Below, piece by piece: positions 45,188 to 53,164 of a DNA stretch of 64,000 nt. Location: assembly GCA_035765635.1 (NCBI GenBank), contig DASTWZ010000050.1, positions 62,001 through 126,000 of the forward strand. Reading direction: 5' to 3'. A program made the position numbers and the translations under genes. Source of the stretch: EW11 sp035765635 (GTDB lineage: Bacteria > Verrucomicrobiota > Verrucomicrobiia > Opitutales > Opitutaceae). Positions within the stretch are counted from its first letter, which is position 1. Each line of letters starts with the position of its first letter. The notes under the pieces are model-generated. The model did not search any database. It was not told the DNA's origin and saw only the letters and a list, made by a program, of their open reading frames with translations.

Positions 45188-46714
45188 ATGAGTACCGTTC
45201 TCGACCAAATCGAACAGCAGATCGCCAAGATTCAAAACAAGGCGGTCAAAAAGAACACCGGCACGATCCGCTCCGTGGCGGACGGCGTCGCTCACATCGA
45301 CGGTCTCTCCGACGTGATGTACAACGAGATGGTCGAGTTCCCCGGCGGAACGATCGGCATCGCACTGAATCTCGAGGAAGACGGCGTCGGTTGCGTCGTC
45401 CTCGGTGACATTTCGCGACTGAAGGAGGGCGACGAAGTTCGCACCACCGGTCGCCTTCTCTCCGTGCCAGTCGGTAAAGGTCTTTTGGGCCGCGCCGTTG
45501 ACGCCCTCGGCAATGCCGTTGACGGCAAGGGCCCGGTCGAGAGCACAGAGAATTATCCGGTCGAGCGCATCGCGCCCGGCATCATCGTTCGCAAATCGGT
45601 CAATCAACCGCTCTTCACCGGTATCATGGCGATCGACTCCATGATTCCGATCGGTCGCGGTCAGCGCGAGCTGATCATTGGCGACCGCGGCACGGGCAAG
45701 ACGGCCATCGCGATCGACACGATCATCAATCAAGCGAAGATCAACAAGGTCGGTCTTGCCAGCGGCGACCCGAAGTTCCGCCCGGTTTATTCCATCTACG
45801 TCGCGGTCGGTCAGAAAAATTCCAACATCGTCCGCACGATCAGCACGCTCGAAGCCGCTGGCGCGCTGGAGTTCACGATCATCGTCGCGGCTCCCGCGGC
45901 GGACAATCCCGCCAACCAATATCTCGCTCCGTATTCCGGAGCGGCGATGGGCGAGTGGTTCATGGAAAACGGCATGGATGCGTTGATCGTTTATGACGAT
46001 CTCTCGAAGCACGCCGTCGCGTACCGCCAGATCTCGCTGATTTTGAAACGCCCTTCTGGCCGCGAAGCCTATCCCGGCGACGTGTTTTATCTCCACAGCC
46101 GTCTTCTCGAGCGCGCCGCACGCCTCGAAGGCAAGGGCTCGCTCACGGCGCTTCCGATCATCGAAACGCTCGCGGGCGACGTTTCGGCTTACATTCCGAC
46201 GAACGTGATCTCGATCACCGACGGTCAGATCTTTCTCGAAACCGATCTCTTCAACCAAGGCACGCGCCCCGCGGTGTCCGTCGGTCTTTCGGTTTCGCGC
46301 GTCGGTTCTTCCGCGCAGATCAAGGCCACGAAGCAAGTCGGTGGTAAGCTCAAGGGTGAGCTCGCGCAGTTCCGCGAACTCGCGGCGTTCGCGCAGTTCG
46401 GTTCCGATCTCGATGCGAAGACCAAGTCGCAGCTCGATCGTGGCGCGCGCATCGTCGAGCTCTTCAAGCAACCCGCAGCCGCTCCGATTCCGATCGAGCA
46501 GCAAGTCGTCACTCTTTGGGCGATGCAGAAAGGCTACTACGACGCGATCGATCTCAAGAAGGTCAACGCCGCCGCCGTAGCCCTCCGCGAATTCTTCGCC
46601 ACCCGCAAAGACGCTCTCCTGACCAAGATCCGCACCAAAGCCGCCCTCGACGCCGAAATCGAAGGCGAATTGAAGAGCGCGGTGGACGAGTGGAAAGCCA
46701 CCTACGCGGCCTGA
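45188..46714 (+). CDS. atpA: ATP synthase F1 subunit alpha
   Basis: A 508-residue alpha subunit of normal length. It has the N-terminal beta-barrel, the nucleotide domain with Walker A GDRGTGKT (about residues 170-177), and the conserved PAADNPANQYLAPYSG region. The C-terminal helical domain is complete. It forms the non-catalytic nucleotide sites of F1. It is followed 11 bp later by the left arm of an inserted cassette. Confidence 0.97.
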   Translation: MSTVLDQIEQQIAKIQNKAVKKNTGTIRSVADGVAHIDGLSDVMYNEMVEFPGGTIGIALNLEEDGVGCVVLGDISRLKEGDEVRTTGRLLSVPVGKGLLGRAVDALGNAVDGKGPVESTENYPVERIAPGIIVRKSVNQPLFTGIMAIDSMIPIGRGQRELIIGDRGTGKTAIAIDTIINQAKINKVGLASGDPKFRPVYSIYVAVGQKNSNIVRTISTLEAAGALEFTIIVAAPAADNPANQYLAPYSGAAMGEWFMENGMDALIVYDDLSKHAVAYRQISLILKRPSGREAYPGDVFYLHSRLLERAARLEGKGSLTALPIIETLAGDVSAYIPTNVISITDGQIFLETDLFNQGTRPAVSVGLSVSRVGSSAQIKATKQVGGKLKGELAQFRELAAFAQFGSDLDAKTKSQLDRGARIVELFKQPAAAPIPIEQQVVTLWAMQKGYYDAIDLKKVNAAAVALREFFATRKDALLTKIRTKAALDAEIEGELKSAVDEWKATYAA

Positions 46715-46725
46715 GGCCGCTAATT

Positions 46726-47119
46726 AAGAAGGAAGAATGAAGAATGCAGAATGGAAAACGAATTGGCGGAACGCACTTACCAGTACGGCCGGCGAATCGT
46801 CGCGCTCTTCGAAGCTCTTCCTGTAAATCGCGTAGCTGACGTATTCGGAAACCAACTCCTTCGCTCTGGCACTTCTGTCGGAGCAAATTACCGCGAAGCA
46901 AATCGTGCACGAAGCAAACCAGAGTTCATTTCAAAAATGGGCGAATGCCTGCGGGAGCTCGACGAGAGTTCTTTCTGGCTCCGCCATATTGAGGATTCTC
47001 GTTTTATCCCAGCGCAACGCATCGCGGCGCTCCGCTCAGAAACGGATGAGCTGATCAGCATTTTCGTCACGATCCTCAAACGCGCGAAGACCCGCTGACA
47101 TTCTTCATTCTTACTTCTT
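46726..47119 (+). mobile_element. Four-helix-bundle cassette with 21-bp terminal inverted repeats in the atp operon
   Basis: A compact 394-bp unit between atpA and atpG. The arms 46726-46746 (AAGAAGGAAGAATGAAGAATG) and 47099-47119 are inverted repeats with 20 of 21 positions matching. The single ORF starts 4 nt after the left arm and stops directly before the right arm. The arrangement looks like a self-contained insertion. A related hairpin without ORF lies at 48032-48096. No transposase is present; mobilisation in trans is a possibility. Confidence 0.6.
46751..47098 (+). CDS. Four-helix-bundle protein (23S rRNA intervening-sequence type)
   Basis: A 115-residue protein of the family found in 23S rRNA intervening sequences and as solitary genes. 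The signatures NQLLRSGTSVGANYREANRA and KMGECLRELDESSFWL are clear. It is all-helical and forms pentamers in known structures; the biological function is unknown. It sits between inverted repeats in the atp operon and is transcribed in the same direction, so it must be transcribed with the ATP synthase genes. Confidence 0.9.
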   Translation: MENELAERTYQYGRRIVALFEALPVNRVADVFGNQLLRSGTSVGANYREANRARSKPEFISKMGECLRELDESSFWLRHIEDSRFIPAQRIAALRSETDELISIFVTILKRAKTR

Positions 47120-47140
47120 CACTCTTCCTTTGCCTTAACC

Positions 47141-48010
47141 ATGCCTTCCACACGCGACATCCGACGGCGCATCAAGTCGGTTAAAAATACTCGCCAGATT
47201 ACGAAGGCGATGGAGCTCGTGGCCGCTTCGAAAATGAAGAAGGCCCAGCAGGCCGCGCTCGCTGGTCGCCCGTACGCGCAATTGATGGCGTCCATGCTCG
47301 CGGGGCTCGCTCCGCACGTGGAGGACGCGATGCATCCGTTCCTCGCCACACGTGAGGTGAAGACTCGCGGCATCCTTGTGGTGACGACCGACAAGGGCCT
47401 TTGCGGACCGCTCAACGCGAATATTTTCAAGCTCATCAGCGACATCAAGACGCCGGCGAAATTCGCCGTGATGGGCCGCAAGGGCACGCAATTCCTCGCA
47501 CGCACGCGCCGCGATTTGATGGCCGATTTCCAGGTTCACGACCGCGTTCCGTTCAGCGAAGTGAAGATCGCGATCGAATTCATGGTGAAGCAGTTTCTCG
47601 ACGGCGTCATCGACACCGTCGAGGTGATCTACCCGCGCTTCAAGAACACGCTCGTCCAAGAACCCACCATTCGCCCGGTTCTTCCGCTGCGCAGCGTGGC
47701 TGAGTTCACGCGGAATCTCGCAACCGAAACCGGCGTCCAAGCCCACGTCGATTCACGCGAACTTCTCTTCGAACCGAGCCCGGCCGCCGTTCTCGATTCG
47801 CTGCTCCCATTCTACGTCAATCGCTACATCTATCAGCTCGTGCTTAGCGCCAAGGCTTCAGAGCACAGCGCGCGCATGGTCGCGATGAAGACGGCGAAAG
47901 ACAACGCGACGAAACTGCTCGGCGACCTGACGCTGGAGTACAACAAGGCCCGCCAGGCAGCGATCACTCAGGAAATTCTCGAGATCGCGGCAGCCCAATA
48001 CGCGTCCTGA
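47141..48010 (+). CDS. atpG: ATP synthase F1 subunit gamma
   Basis: A 289-residue gamma subunit, normal length. The N-terminal helix (STRDIRRRIKSVKNTRQITK) and C-terminal helix (AITQEILEIAAAQYAS) form the central coiled-coil rotor shaft. The conserved TDKGLCGPLN is present. It begins 21 bp after the right arm of the inserted cassette. Confidence 0.97.
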   Translation: MPSTRDIRRRIKSVKNTRQITKAMELVAASKMKKAQQAALAGRPYAQLMASMLAGLAPHVEDAMHPFLATREVKTRGILVVTTDKGLCGPLNANIFKLISDIKTPAKFAVMGRKGTQFLARTRRDLMADFQVHDRVPFSEVKIAIEFMVKQFLDGVIDTVEVIYPRFKNTLVQEPTIRPVLPLRSVAEFTRNLATETGVQAHVDSRELLFEPSPAAVLDSLLPFYVNRYIYQLVLSAKASEHSARMVAMKTAKDNATKLLGDLTLEYNKARQAAITQEILEIAAAQYAS

Positions 48011-48031
48011 CGGCCGCTCATGAAGAATTCA

Positions 48032-48096
48032 GAAGTAAGAATGCAGAATTTCTCAAACCTCTGAAAACCCCTCCGTCCATTCTGCATTCCTCCTTC
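48032..48096. repeat. Hairpin repeat related to the cassette arms
   Basis: Imperfect inverted repeat between atpG and atpD: arms GAAGTAAGAATGCAGAATT (48032-48050) and 48078-48096, matching at 16 of 19 positions with a 27-nt loop. It shares the AAGAATG...GCAGAAT wording with the sequence at 46734-46753, so it may be an ORF-less relative or remnant of the cassette. Confidence 0.55.
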
Positions 48097-48117
48097 GTCA
48101 CTCATCCATTTCCATAA

Positions 48118-49536
48118 ATGAATACCGGCAAAATCGTCCAAGTCATCGGCCCCGTCGTTGACGTCCAGTTCGCCGAGAACGCTATCCCGCCGATTTTTCA
48201 GGCGCTAACCGTCGAATTCACCGTCGGCGGAAAGAAGGAGTTGCTCACGCTCGAAGTGCAGCAGCACTTGGGTGCGGGTCTCGCTCGTGCCATCGCGATG
48301 TCGTCCTCCGAAGGCTTGGTGCGCGGTATGCCTGTTGTGGATACAGGCGCGCCGATCTCCGTCCCGGTAGGTGAGGGCGTTCTCGGTCGCATCTTCGACG
48401 TCACCGGCACGCCGGTCGACGGACGCGGCCCTGTTCCCCACGCGAAACGTTATCCGATTCACCGCCCGGCTCCAGCGCTCTCCGAGCAGGACACGAAGGC
48501 CACGATTCTCGAAACGGGCATTAAGGTCATCGATCTGATTTGTCCCTTCATCAAGGGTGGCAAAGCCGGCGCCTTCGGTGGTGCGGGCGTGGGCAAGACG
48601 GTCGTCATTCTCGAGCTCATCAACAACATCGCCAAGGCTCACGGTGGTTACTCCGTGTTCGCCGGCGTGGGCGAGCGCTCGCGCGAAGGCAATGACCTCT
48701 ATCACGAAATGTCCGAGGCCGGTGTCATCGACCAAAAGGATCTCAGCAAGTCCAAGGTGGCGCTAGTTTACGGCCAGATGAACGAGCCCCCGGGTGCTCG
48801 TATGCGCGTGGCCCTCTCGGCCCTCGCGATGACGGAATACTTCCGCGACGAAAAGAATCAGGACGTGCTTCTCTTCATCGATAACATTTTCCGCTTCTCC
48901 CAAGCGGGTTCGGAAGTGTCCGCGCTCCTCGGCCGTTCTCCTTCGGCCGTAGGTTACCAGCCGACGCTCTCGAATGAGATGGGTCTCCTCCAGGAGCGCA
49001 TCACATCGACGAAGAAGGGCTCCATCACGTCGGTGCAGGCAGTTTATGTGCCGGCCGACGACCTGACGGATCCGGCCCCGGCAAACACGTTCGCCCACCT
49101 CGATTCCACGATCGTGTTGGAACGTTCGATCGCCGAGCTCGGTATTTATCCGGCGGTCGATCCTCTCGCGTCCGTTTCGAAGGCGCTCGAGCCTGCGGTG
49201 GTCGGCGAGGAACACTATCGCGTCGCCCGCGAAGTCCAACGCGTGCTCCAACGCTACAAGGACCTTCAGGACATTATCGCGATCTTGGGCCTCGATGAAC
49301 TCTCTCCCGAGGACAAGTTGACGGTTTACCGCGCCCGCAAGCTGCAACGCTTCCTGTCGCAGCCATTCGCCGTCGCAGAAGTCTTCACCGGCAGCCCCGG
49401 CAAATACGTCGCCGTCAAAGAAACTGTTCGCGGATTCAAGATGATCCTCGACGGTGAACTCGACAGCATTCCCGAAGGCGACTTCTACATGAAGGGCGGC
49501 ATCGACGAAGTCATCGCTGCTGCTGGAAAGAAGTAA
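48118..49536 (+). CDS. atpD: ATP synthase F1 subunit beta
   Basis: A 472-residue catalytic beta subunit. Walker A is GGAGVGKT, the GERSREG motif follows the catalytic loop, and the DELSPEDKLTVYRAR signature marks the C-terminal domain (catch loop). It synthesises ATP at the alpha/beta interface. It follows the hairpin repeat region and precedes atpC by 3 bp. Confidence 0.97.
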   Translation: MNTGKIVQVIGPVVDVQFAENAIPPIFQALTVEFTVGGKKELLTLEVQQHLGAGLARAIAMSSSEGLVRGMPVVDTGAPISVPVGEGVLGRIFDVTGTPVDGRGPVPHAKRYPIHRPAPALSEQDTKATILETGIKVIDLICPFIKGGKAGAFGGAGVGKTVVILELINNIAKAHGGYSVFAGVGERSREGNDLYHEMSEAGVIDQKDLSKSKVALVYGQMNEPPGARMRVALSALAMTEYFRDEKNQDVLLFIDNIFRFSQAGSEVSALLGRSPSAVGYQPTLSNEMGLLQERITSTKKGSITSVQAVYVPADDLTDPAPANTFAHLDSTIVLERSIAELGIYPAVDPLASVSKALEPAVVGEEHYRVAREVQRVLQRYKDLQDIIAILGLDELSPEDKLTVYRARKLQRFLSQPFAVAEVFTGSPGKYVAVKETVRGFKMILDGELDSIPEGDFYMKGGIDEVIAAAGKK

Positions 49537-49539
49537 TCC

Positions 49540-49944
49540 ATGGCGCTCACCCTCGAAATCGTCACTCCCGAAGCTCGGGTTTACAGCGATACCATCGACA
49601 CCGTCGTGATCCCGACGGTCGAGGGCGAGATTGGCATTCTTCCCGGCCATATCCCGCTCTTGACTCAAGTCGAGAGCGGCGAGCTGCGTGTCACCAAAAG
49701 TGGCGCGACCCAGCACCTCGCCATCGGCAAAGGCTTCGCTCAGGTTCTCGGCGACACGATTTCCGTTCTGGCGGAAAGCGCGATCACTGAGGAAAAGATC
49801 GATGAGCGCGCGGTTGAAGAAGCCATGCGCCGTGCGGAGGAAGCGCTTCGCGGCAAAGAAAAATTGGATGCGGCGGAAGTCGAACGCCTCGAAGGCGTCG
49901 TGCGTTTCGCTGTTGCCCAGCTCGGCGTCAAACGCCGCCGCTGA
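49540..49944 (+). CDS. atpC: ATP synthase F1 subunit epsilon
   Basis: A 134-residue epsilon subunit: N-terminal beta-sandwich (LEIVTPEARVYSDTIDTV, GEIGILPGHIPLLT) and C-terminal helices of inhibitory type (residues about 90-134). It couples to the rotor. It is the last gene of the operon, followed by an intrinsic terminator. Confidence 0.93.
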   Translation: MALTLEIVTPEARVYSDTIDTVVIPTVEGEIGILPGHIPLLTQVESGELRVTKSGATQHLAIGKGFAQVLGDTISVLAESAITEEKIDERAVEEAMRRAEEALRGKEKLDAAEVERLEGVVRFAVAQLGVKRRR

Positions 49945-49970
49945 AGCTCATCGCGAATTCTAAAAAAAAG

Positions 49971-49997
49971 AACGCCGCAAATCGCGGCGTTTTTTTT
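49971..49997 (+). terminator. Intrinsic terminator of atp operon
   Basis: Stem AACGCCGC/GCGGCGTT with a 5-nt loop, then a T-run (49990-49997). It is preceded by a run of A, so it could act in both directions. Confidence 0.9.
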
Positions 49998-50385
49998 GGT
50001 CCTGCGAGTCGGGCCGAAAGCCAGCGCGACCTGCGGGGCTCAGTCGACCAAAGCGCGCCAGAAGCCGCGCAGATGGAAACCGACTTTATGGAAATCGCCG
50101 TGCATCACATCGCGGAGCACGGCCCGGCTGTTGAGCCGGATTTGGGCTGACCGCGGAAGTGGAACGGTGATGACCATCACCCTTTATTACGGACGAGAAC
50201 GCCTCGAGATTACATCTGGCCCCAAAAATCTTCAGTTTTTACAATTCATAGCGAAAGGCGCGCTTATGACTGCGTTTACCCGGGTCGCTATTGCATGCGA
50301 ACGGGCCTCGCTGATTGACATTGAAACCCAATCTCATTTTCCTCCCTTCTCCATGCTTCCGGCGCGCGCATCCATACCTTCTCGA
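49998..50385 (+). promoter_or_regulatory. Region upstream of feo genes with possible iron-regulated operator and short ORF
   Basis: About 390 bp without a clear gene. A small open frame (ATG 50073 to TGA 50150, 25 residues with MEIAVHHIAEHGPAV) has a coding-like look but no family. A TTGACA hexamer (50315-50320) and an imperfect palindrome TGAAACCCAATCTCA (50322-50336) resemble a weak Fur-type site; no good -10 is present. Iron control of the downstream feo genes would be expected. Confidence 0.3.
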
Positions 50386-50613
50386 ATGCTTCTGACCGAA
50401 CTCCCGGTCGGCGCGGCTGGCCGGGTTTGCGAACTTTCGGGCAAGGCAGAAATTTGCCAACGCTTGCGGGAGATGGGGTTCTGCGAGTCAGCCGTGATCG
50501 AAAAGGTTTCAGGCGAGCGCACGTTATTGTGTCAACTTTGCGGGGCGCGCATCGCCCTCAGCGATCGAGCGGCCGCGCATGTGGTTGTCGAATTGATCCG
50601 CGGCGGGATCTAA
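50386..50613 (+). CDS. feoA: FeoA domain protein, first copy
   Basis: A 75-residue SH3-like FeoA protein: LTELPVGAAGRVCELSG, then LREMGF and a final beta-rich region with LSDRAAAHVVVE. FeoA proteins assist ferrous iron uptake by FeoB. Start ATG 50386 is chosen for alignment with the family; ATG 50353 in the same frame adds 11 residues and cannot be excluded. It is unusual in having three Cys residues. A second FeoA copy follows 15 bp later. Confidence 0.75.
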   Translation: MLLTELPVGAAGRVCELSGKAEICQRLREMGFCESAVIEKVSGERTLLCQLCGARIALSDRAAAHVVVELIRGGI

Positions 50614-50628
50614 AATCCGCCCTGTCGC

Positions 50629-50874
50629 ATGGCGGAATTGGTGAAGCTTTCTCTCTTGCCGGTCGGCGCGTCCGCCACTGTGCGTGATTTCCCGAAACAG
50701 GGTTCGGCTTTTCTGCGGCTGCGGGAAATGGGCTTGCTCGTTGGCACGACATTGAAGCTCGTCCGGACGGCGCCCCTCGGCGATCCGCTTGAGATTAAAG
50801 TTCGCGGTTATCATCTCACGCTCAGGAAGTCGGAAGCGGAACACGTGCTGGTTGAGCCGGCGCCAAGCCCATGA
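50629..50874 (+). CDS. feoA: FeoA domain protein, second copy
   Basis: An 81-residue FeoA protein: LVKLSLLPVGASATVRDFP, FLRLREMGLLVGTTL and the C-terminal EIKVRGYHLTLRKSEAEHVLVE strand segment. It ends in an ATGA overlap with feoB, so translation is coupled. Tandem feoA genes before feoB are known in several bacteria. Confidence 0.85.
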   Translation: MAELVKLSLLPVGASATVRDFPKQGSAFLRLREMGLLVGTTLKLVRTAPLGDPLEIKVRGYHLTLRKSEAEHVLVEPAPSP

Positions 50875-53000
50875 ACGAGTTGGCGACATCACCATCAGGC
50901 AAACCGGTCACGGCGCGGATGCCCGTGTACGCCCTGTGTGGAAATCCGAATTGCGGCAAAAGCACGCTCTTCAATGCGTTGACCGGACTGAAGCAAAAGG
51001 TCGGAAACTACCCGGGCGTCACCGTCGAAAAGAAAATCGGGGAGACCTATTCGCAGCACGGGCATGCGATCAAAGTCATCGACTTGCCTGGCGCCTATTC
51101 GCTTGCGGCGCGCTCGCCCGACGAGGCGGTTTTGCGCGACGTGCTGCTCGGTCGCCGGGCAGATACTCCGCAGCCTGATCGAGTCATCTGCATCGCGGAC
51201 GCGACGAATCTCGAACGTAACCTCTATCTCGTTCACCAGATTCTCGATCTCGGCCGGCCTGTGATCCTCGTGTTGAACATGATGGATCTCGCGGCAAAAA
51301 ACGGCGTGCACCTGCGCATCGCGCGGCTGGAAAAGGAACTCGGCATCCCGGTGATCCCTTGCGAGGCGGTTAACGGGAAGGGCCTGATTGAGCTTCGCCT
51401 GGCCATGAGCCGCGCGGACCTCCCGTTGCCGCGGCATCGTTGGGACATTCCGGTGCCGATCGCTCCTGCCGTTTCCGAGCTGGCCGCGAGTCTGCATGAG
51501 AACGATGGCAAAGCGCCATTGATCGCGCGAGCCGAAGCCTTGCTGCTGCTGACCGACCAGGACGCGGTGCGCGTCGCCGGATCCACGCCGTTGAGCGAAA
51601 AGACTTCGGCGATTTTGCGCGGTTGGCAGAAACGCTGGGAAGGCGAGGGGACAGACTGGGCTGGGACGCTGGTCAACAGCCGCTACGAAGCCATCGCGCG
51701 GCTCTGCGAAGAAACCGTGCAGCGCGCCGACGCGCCGGCGGTGAATTTGAGTGATCGAATCGACGCTGTGGTCACGCATCCCATCTGGGGGTGGATGCTT
51801 CTCACCGCGGTGATGACGCTGATGTTTCTCAGCATTTTCAGTTTTGCGGAGGCGCCGATGAACTGGATCGACGACCGCACGGCAGACCTCGCCAATTGGG
51901 TGAAGGCGGTCATGCCGCAGGGAGATTTGCGGAGCTTGATCACGGATGGCGCGATCTCGGGAGTAGGCGGCGTGCTGAAATTTCTGCCGCAGATCCTGAT
52001 TCTATTTTTGTTCATCGGATTGCTCGAGAGCACCGGCTACATGGCGCGCGCGGCCTTCATCATGGATCGCTTGATGAGTCGCGTGGGGTTGAACGGGAAA
52101 AGTTTTATTCCGCTGCTGAGTTCGTACGCTTGCGCGATTCCCGGCATCATGGCGACGCGGACGATCGAGGATCCGAAGGACCGGCTCGTAACCATCCTCG
52201 TGGCGCCGTTGATGAGTTGTTCGGCACGGCTGCCGGTTTATCTGCTGATGATCGCGGCGCTGCTGCCGAACTCCGCGGTGCCGTTGCTCTGGAAAGTCGG
52301 AATCATGCTCTCGATGTACATGCTCGGAACGTTCGGCGCTTTCGGGTTCGCCTGGCTCTTCAAGCGCACGCTGCTCAAAGGCGAGCCGCCGATCATGATC
52401 ATGGAGCTGCCGCCCTATCACTTGCCGAAAATTCGCGACGTGGTGCTGCACATGTTCGAGCGCGGCTGGATTTTTCTGCGCCGCGCCGGCACCGTGATTC
52501 TCGGCATCTCGATCATTCTCTGGTTTCTTTCCACGTATCCAAAATCCCATGACGGCGCGTCGCCGACGGAACAATTGGAGCACAGCTATGCCGGAATGGC
52601 GGGCAAAGTCCTCGAGCCGGTAATCAAGCCGATTGGCTTCGATTGGCAGATCGGCATCGGGTTGATCAGCTCGTTCGCCGCGCGCGAAGTTTTTGTCAGC
52701 ACGATGGGCGTGGTTTTCAACGTGCAGGATTCAGGCGATGAAAACACCGCGCCTTTGCGTGACGAGATGCTGAAGGCGCGCTGGCCTGATGGGCGGCGCC
52801 TATTCACCCCGCTGGTTTGCGTCTCGCTCATGGTGTTTTACGTTTTCGCCATGCAATGCGCGAGCACCGTTGCCGTCGTGAAACGCGAGACCAACTCCTA
52901 TCGTTGGCCAGCGTTTCAGATCGCGTACATGACAGGCACGGCGTGGCTCGCGTGCCTCGTCGTTTACCAGGGAGGCCGATTATTCGGATTTGGCGGATGA
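50871..53000 (+). CDS. feoB: Ferrous iron transporter FeoB
   Basis: A 709-residue FeoB. The N-terminal G domain has Walker A GNPNCGKS (24-31) and the NMMD-type base motif, a helical GDI-like spacer follows, and the C-terminal half is polytopic with two Gate motifs (GVGGVLKFLPQILILFLFIG; LLSSYACAIPGIMATRTI). It transports Fe2+ into the cell. It follows the second feoA and is followed, with ATGA overlap, by a small Cys-rich peptide gene. Confidence 0.96.
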   Translation: MNELATSPSGKPVTARMPVYALCGNPNCGKSTLFNALTGLKQKVGNYPGVTVEKKIGETYSQHGHAIKVIDLPGAYSLAARSPDEAVLRDVLLGRRADTPQPDRVICIADATNLERNLYLVHQILDLGRPVILVLNMMDLAAKNGVHLRIARLEKELGIPVIPCEAVNGKGLIELRLAMSRADLPLPRHRWDIPVPIAPAVSELAASLHENDGKAPLIARAEALLLLTDQDAVRVAGSTPLSEKTSAILRGWQKRWEGEGTDWAGTLVNSRYEAIARLCEETVQRADAPAVNLSDRIDAVVTHPIWGWMLLTAVMTLMFLSIFSFAEAPMNWIDDRTADLANWVKAVMPQGDLRSLITDGAISGVGGVLKFLPQILILFLFIGLLESTGYMARAAFIMDRLMSRVGLNGKSFIPLLSSYACAIPGIMATRTIEDPKDRLVTILVAPLMSCSARLPVYLLMIAALLPNSAVPLLWKVGIMLSMYMLGTFGAFGFAWLFKRTLLKGEPPIMIMELPPYHLPKIRDVVLHMFERGWIFLRRAGTVILGISIILWFLSTYPKSHDGASPTEQLEHSYAGMAGKVLEPVIKPIGFDWQIGIGLISSFAAREVFVSTMGVVFNVQDSGDENTAPLRDEMLKARWPDGRRLFTPLVCVSLMVFYVFAMQCASTVAVVKRETNSYRWPAFQIAYMTGTAWLACLVVYQGGRLFGFGG

Positions 53001-53164
53001 GCGCGGACTGGCAAACATGGGCGGCGTTGATCGTCGTTGTAGTGGCCGCGGCACTACTGCTGCGTTCGAGTTTTTCGAAAAAGAAAAACAGTTCGGGCTG
53101 TGGCGCCGGCTGCTGCCCGACCGACGACTTCAAGAAGCGCCTGCATCTGACTTCTTCGAAGTAG
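52997..53164 (+). CDS. FeoB-associated Cys-rich membrane peptide
   Basis: A 55-residue peptide: one membrane helix (WAALIVVVVAAALLLRSSF), a Lys-rich stretch and SGCGAGCCPTDDF with three cysteines, like the small Cys-rich membrane proteins that often follow feoB (FeoC-like in position). The function is unknown; metal binding at the membrane is inferred. Its 3' end overlaps the convergent TonB-domain gene by 35 bp. A TGTAGTG palindrome lies inside it. Confidence 0.75.
   Translation: MSADWQTWAALIVVVVAAALLLRSSFSKKKNSSGCGAGCCPTDDFKKRLHLTSSK
53038..53058. repeat. Near-match of the TGTAGTG-N7-CACTAC palindrome inside the Cys-rich gene
   Basis: TGTAGTG GCCGCGG CACTACT: the same arms as the 21145 and 62794 copies except for the last base. 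It falls in codons of the membrane helix, so chance similarity cannot be excluded. Confidence 0.3.

Noticed and set aside
44990..46504. 504-codon open frame on the minus strand opposite atpA
   Set aside because: It is antisense to a fully conserved gene; its composition (Arg/Asp/Gly-rich) is that expected of a shadow frame in GC-rich DNA.
50322..50336. Imperfect palindrome resembling a Fur box upstream of feoA
   Set aside because: Too many mismatches to the 19-bp consensus to list as an independent site; kept only as a remark in the regional entry.
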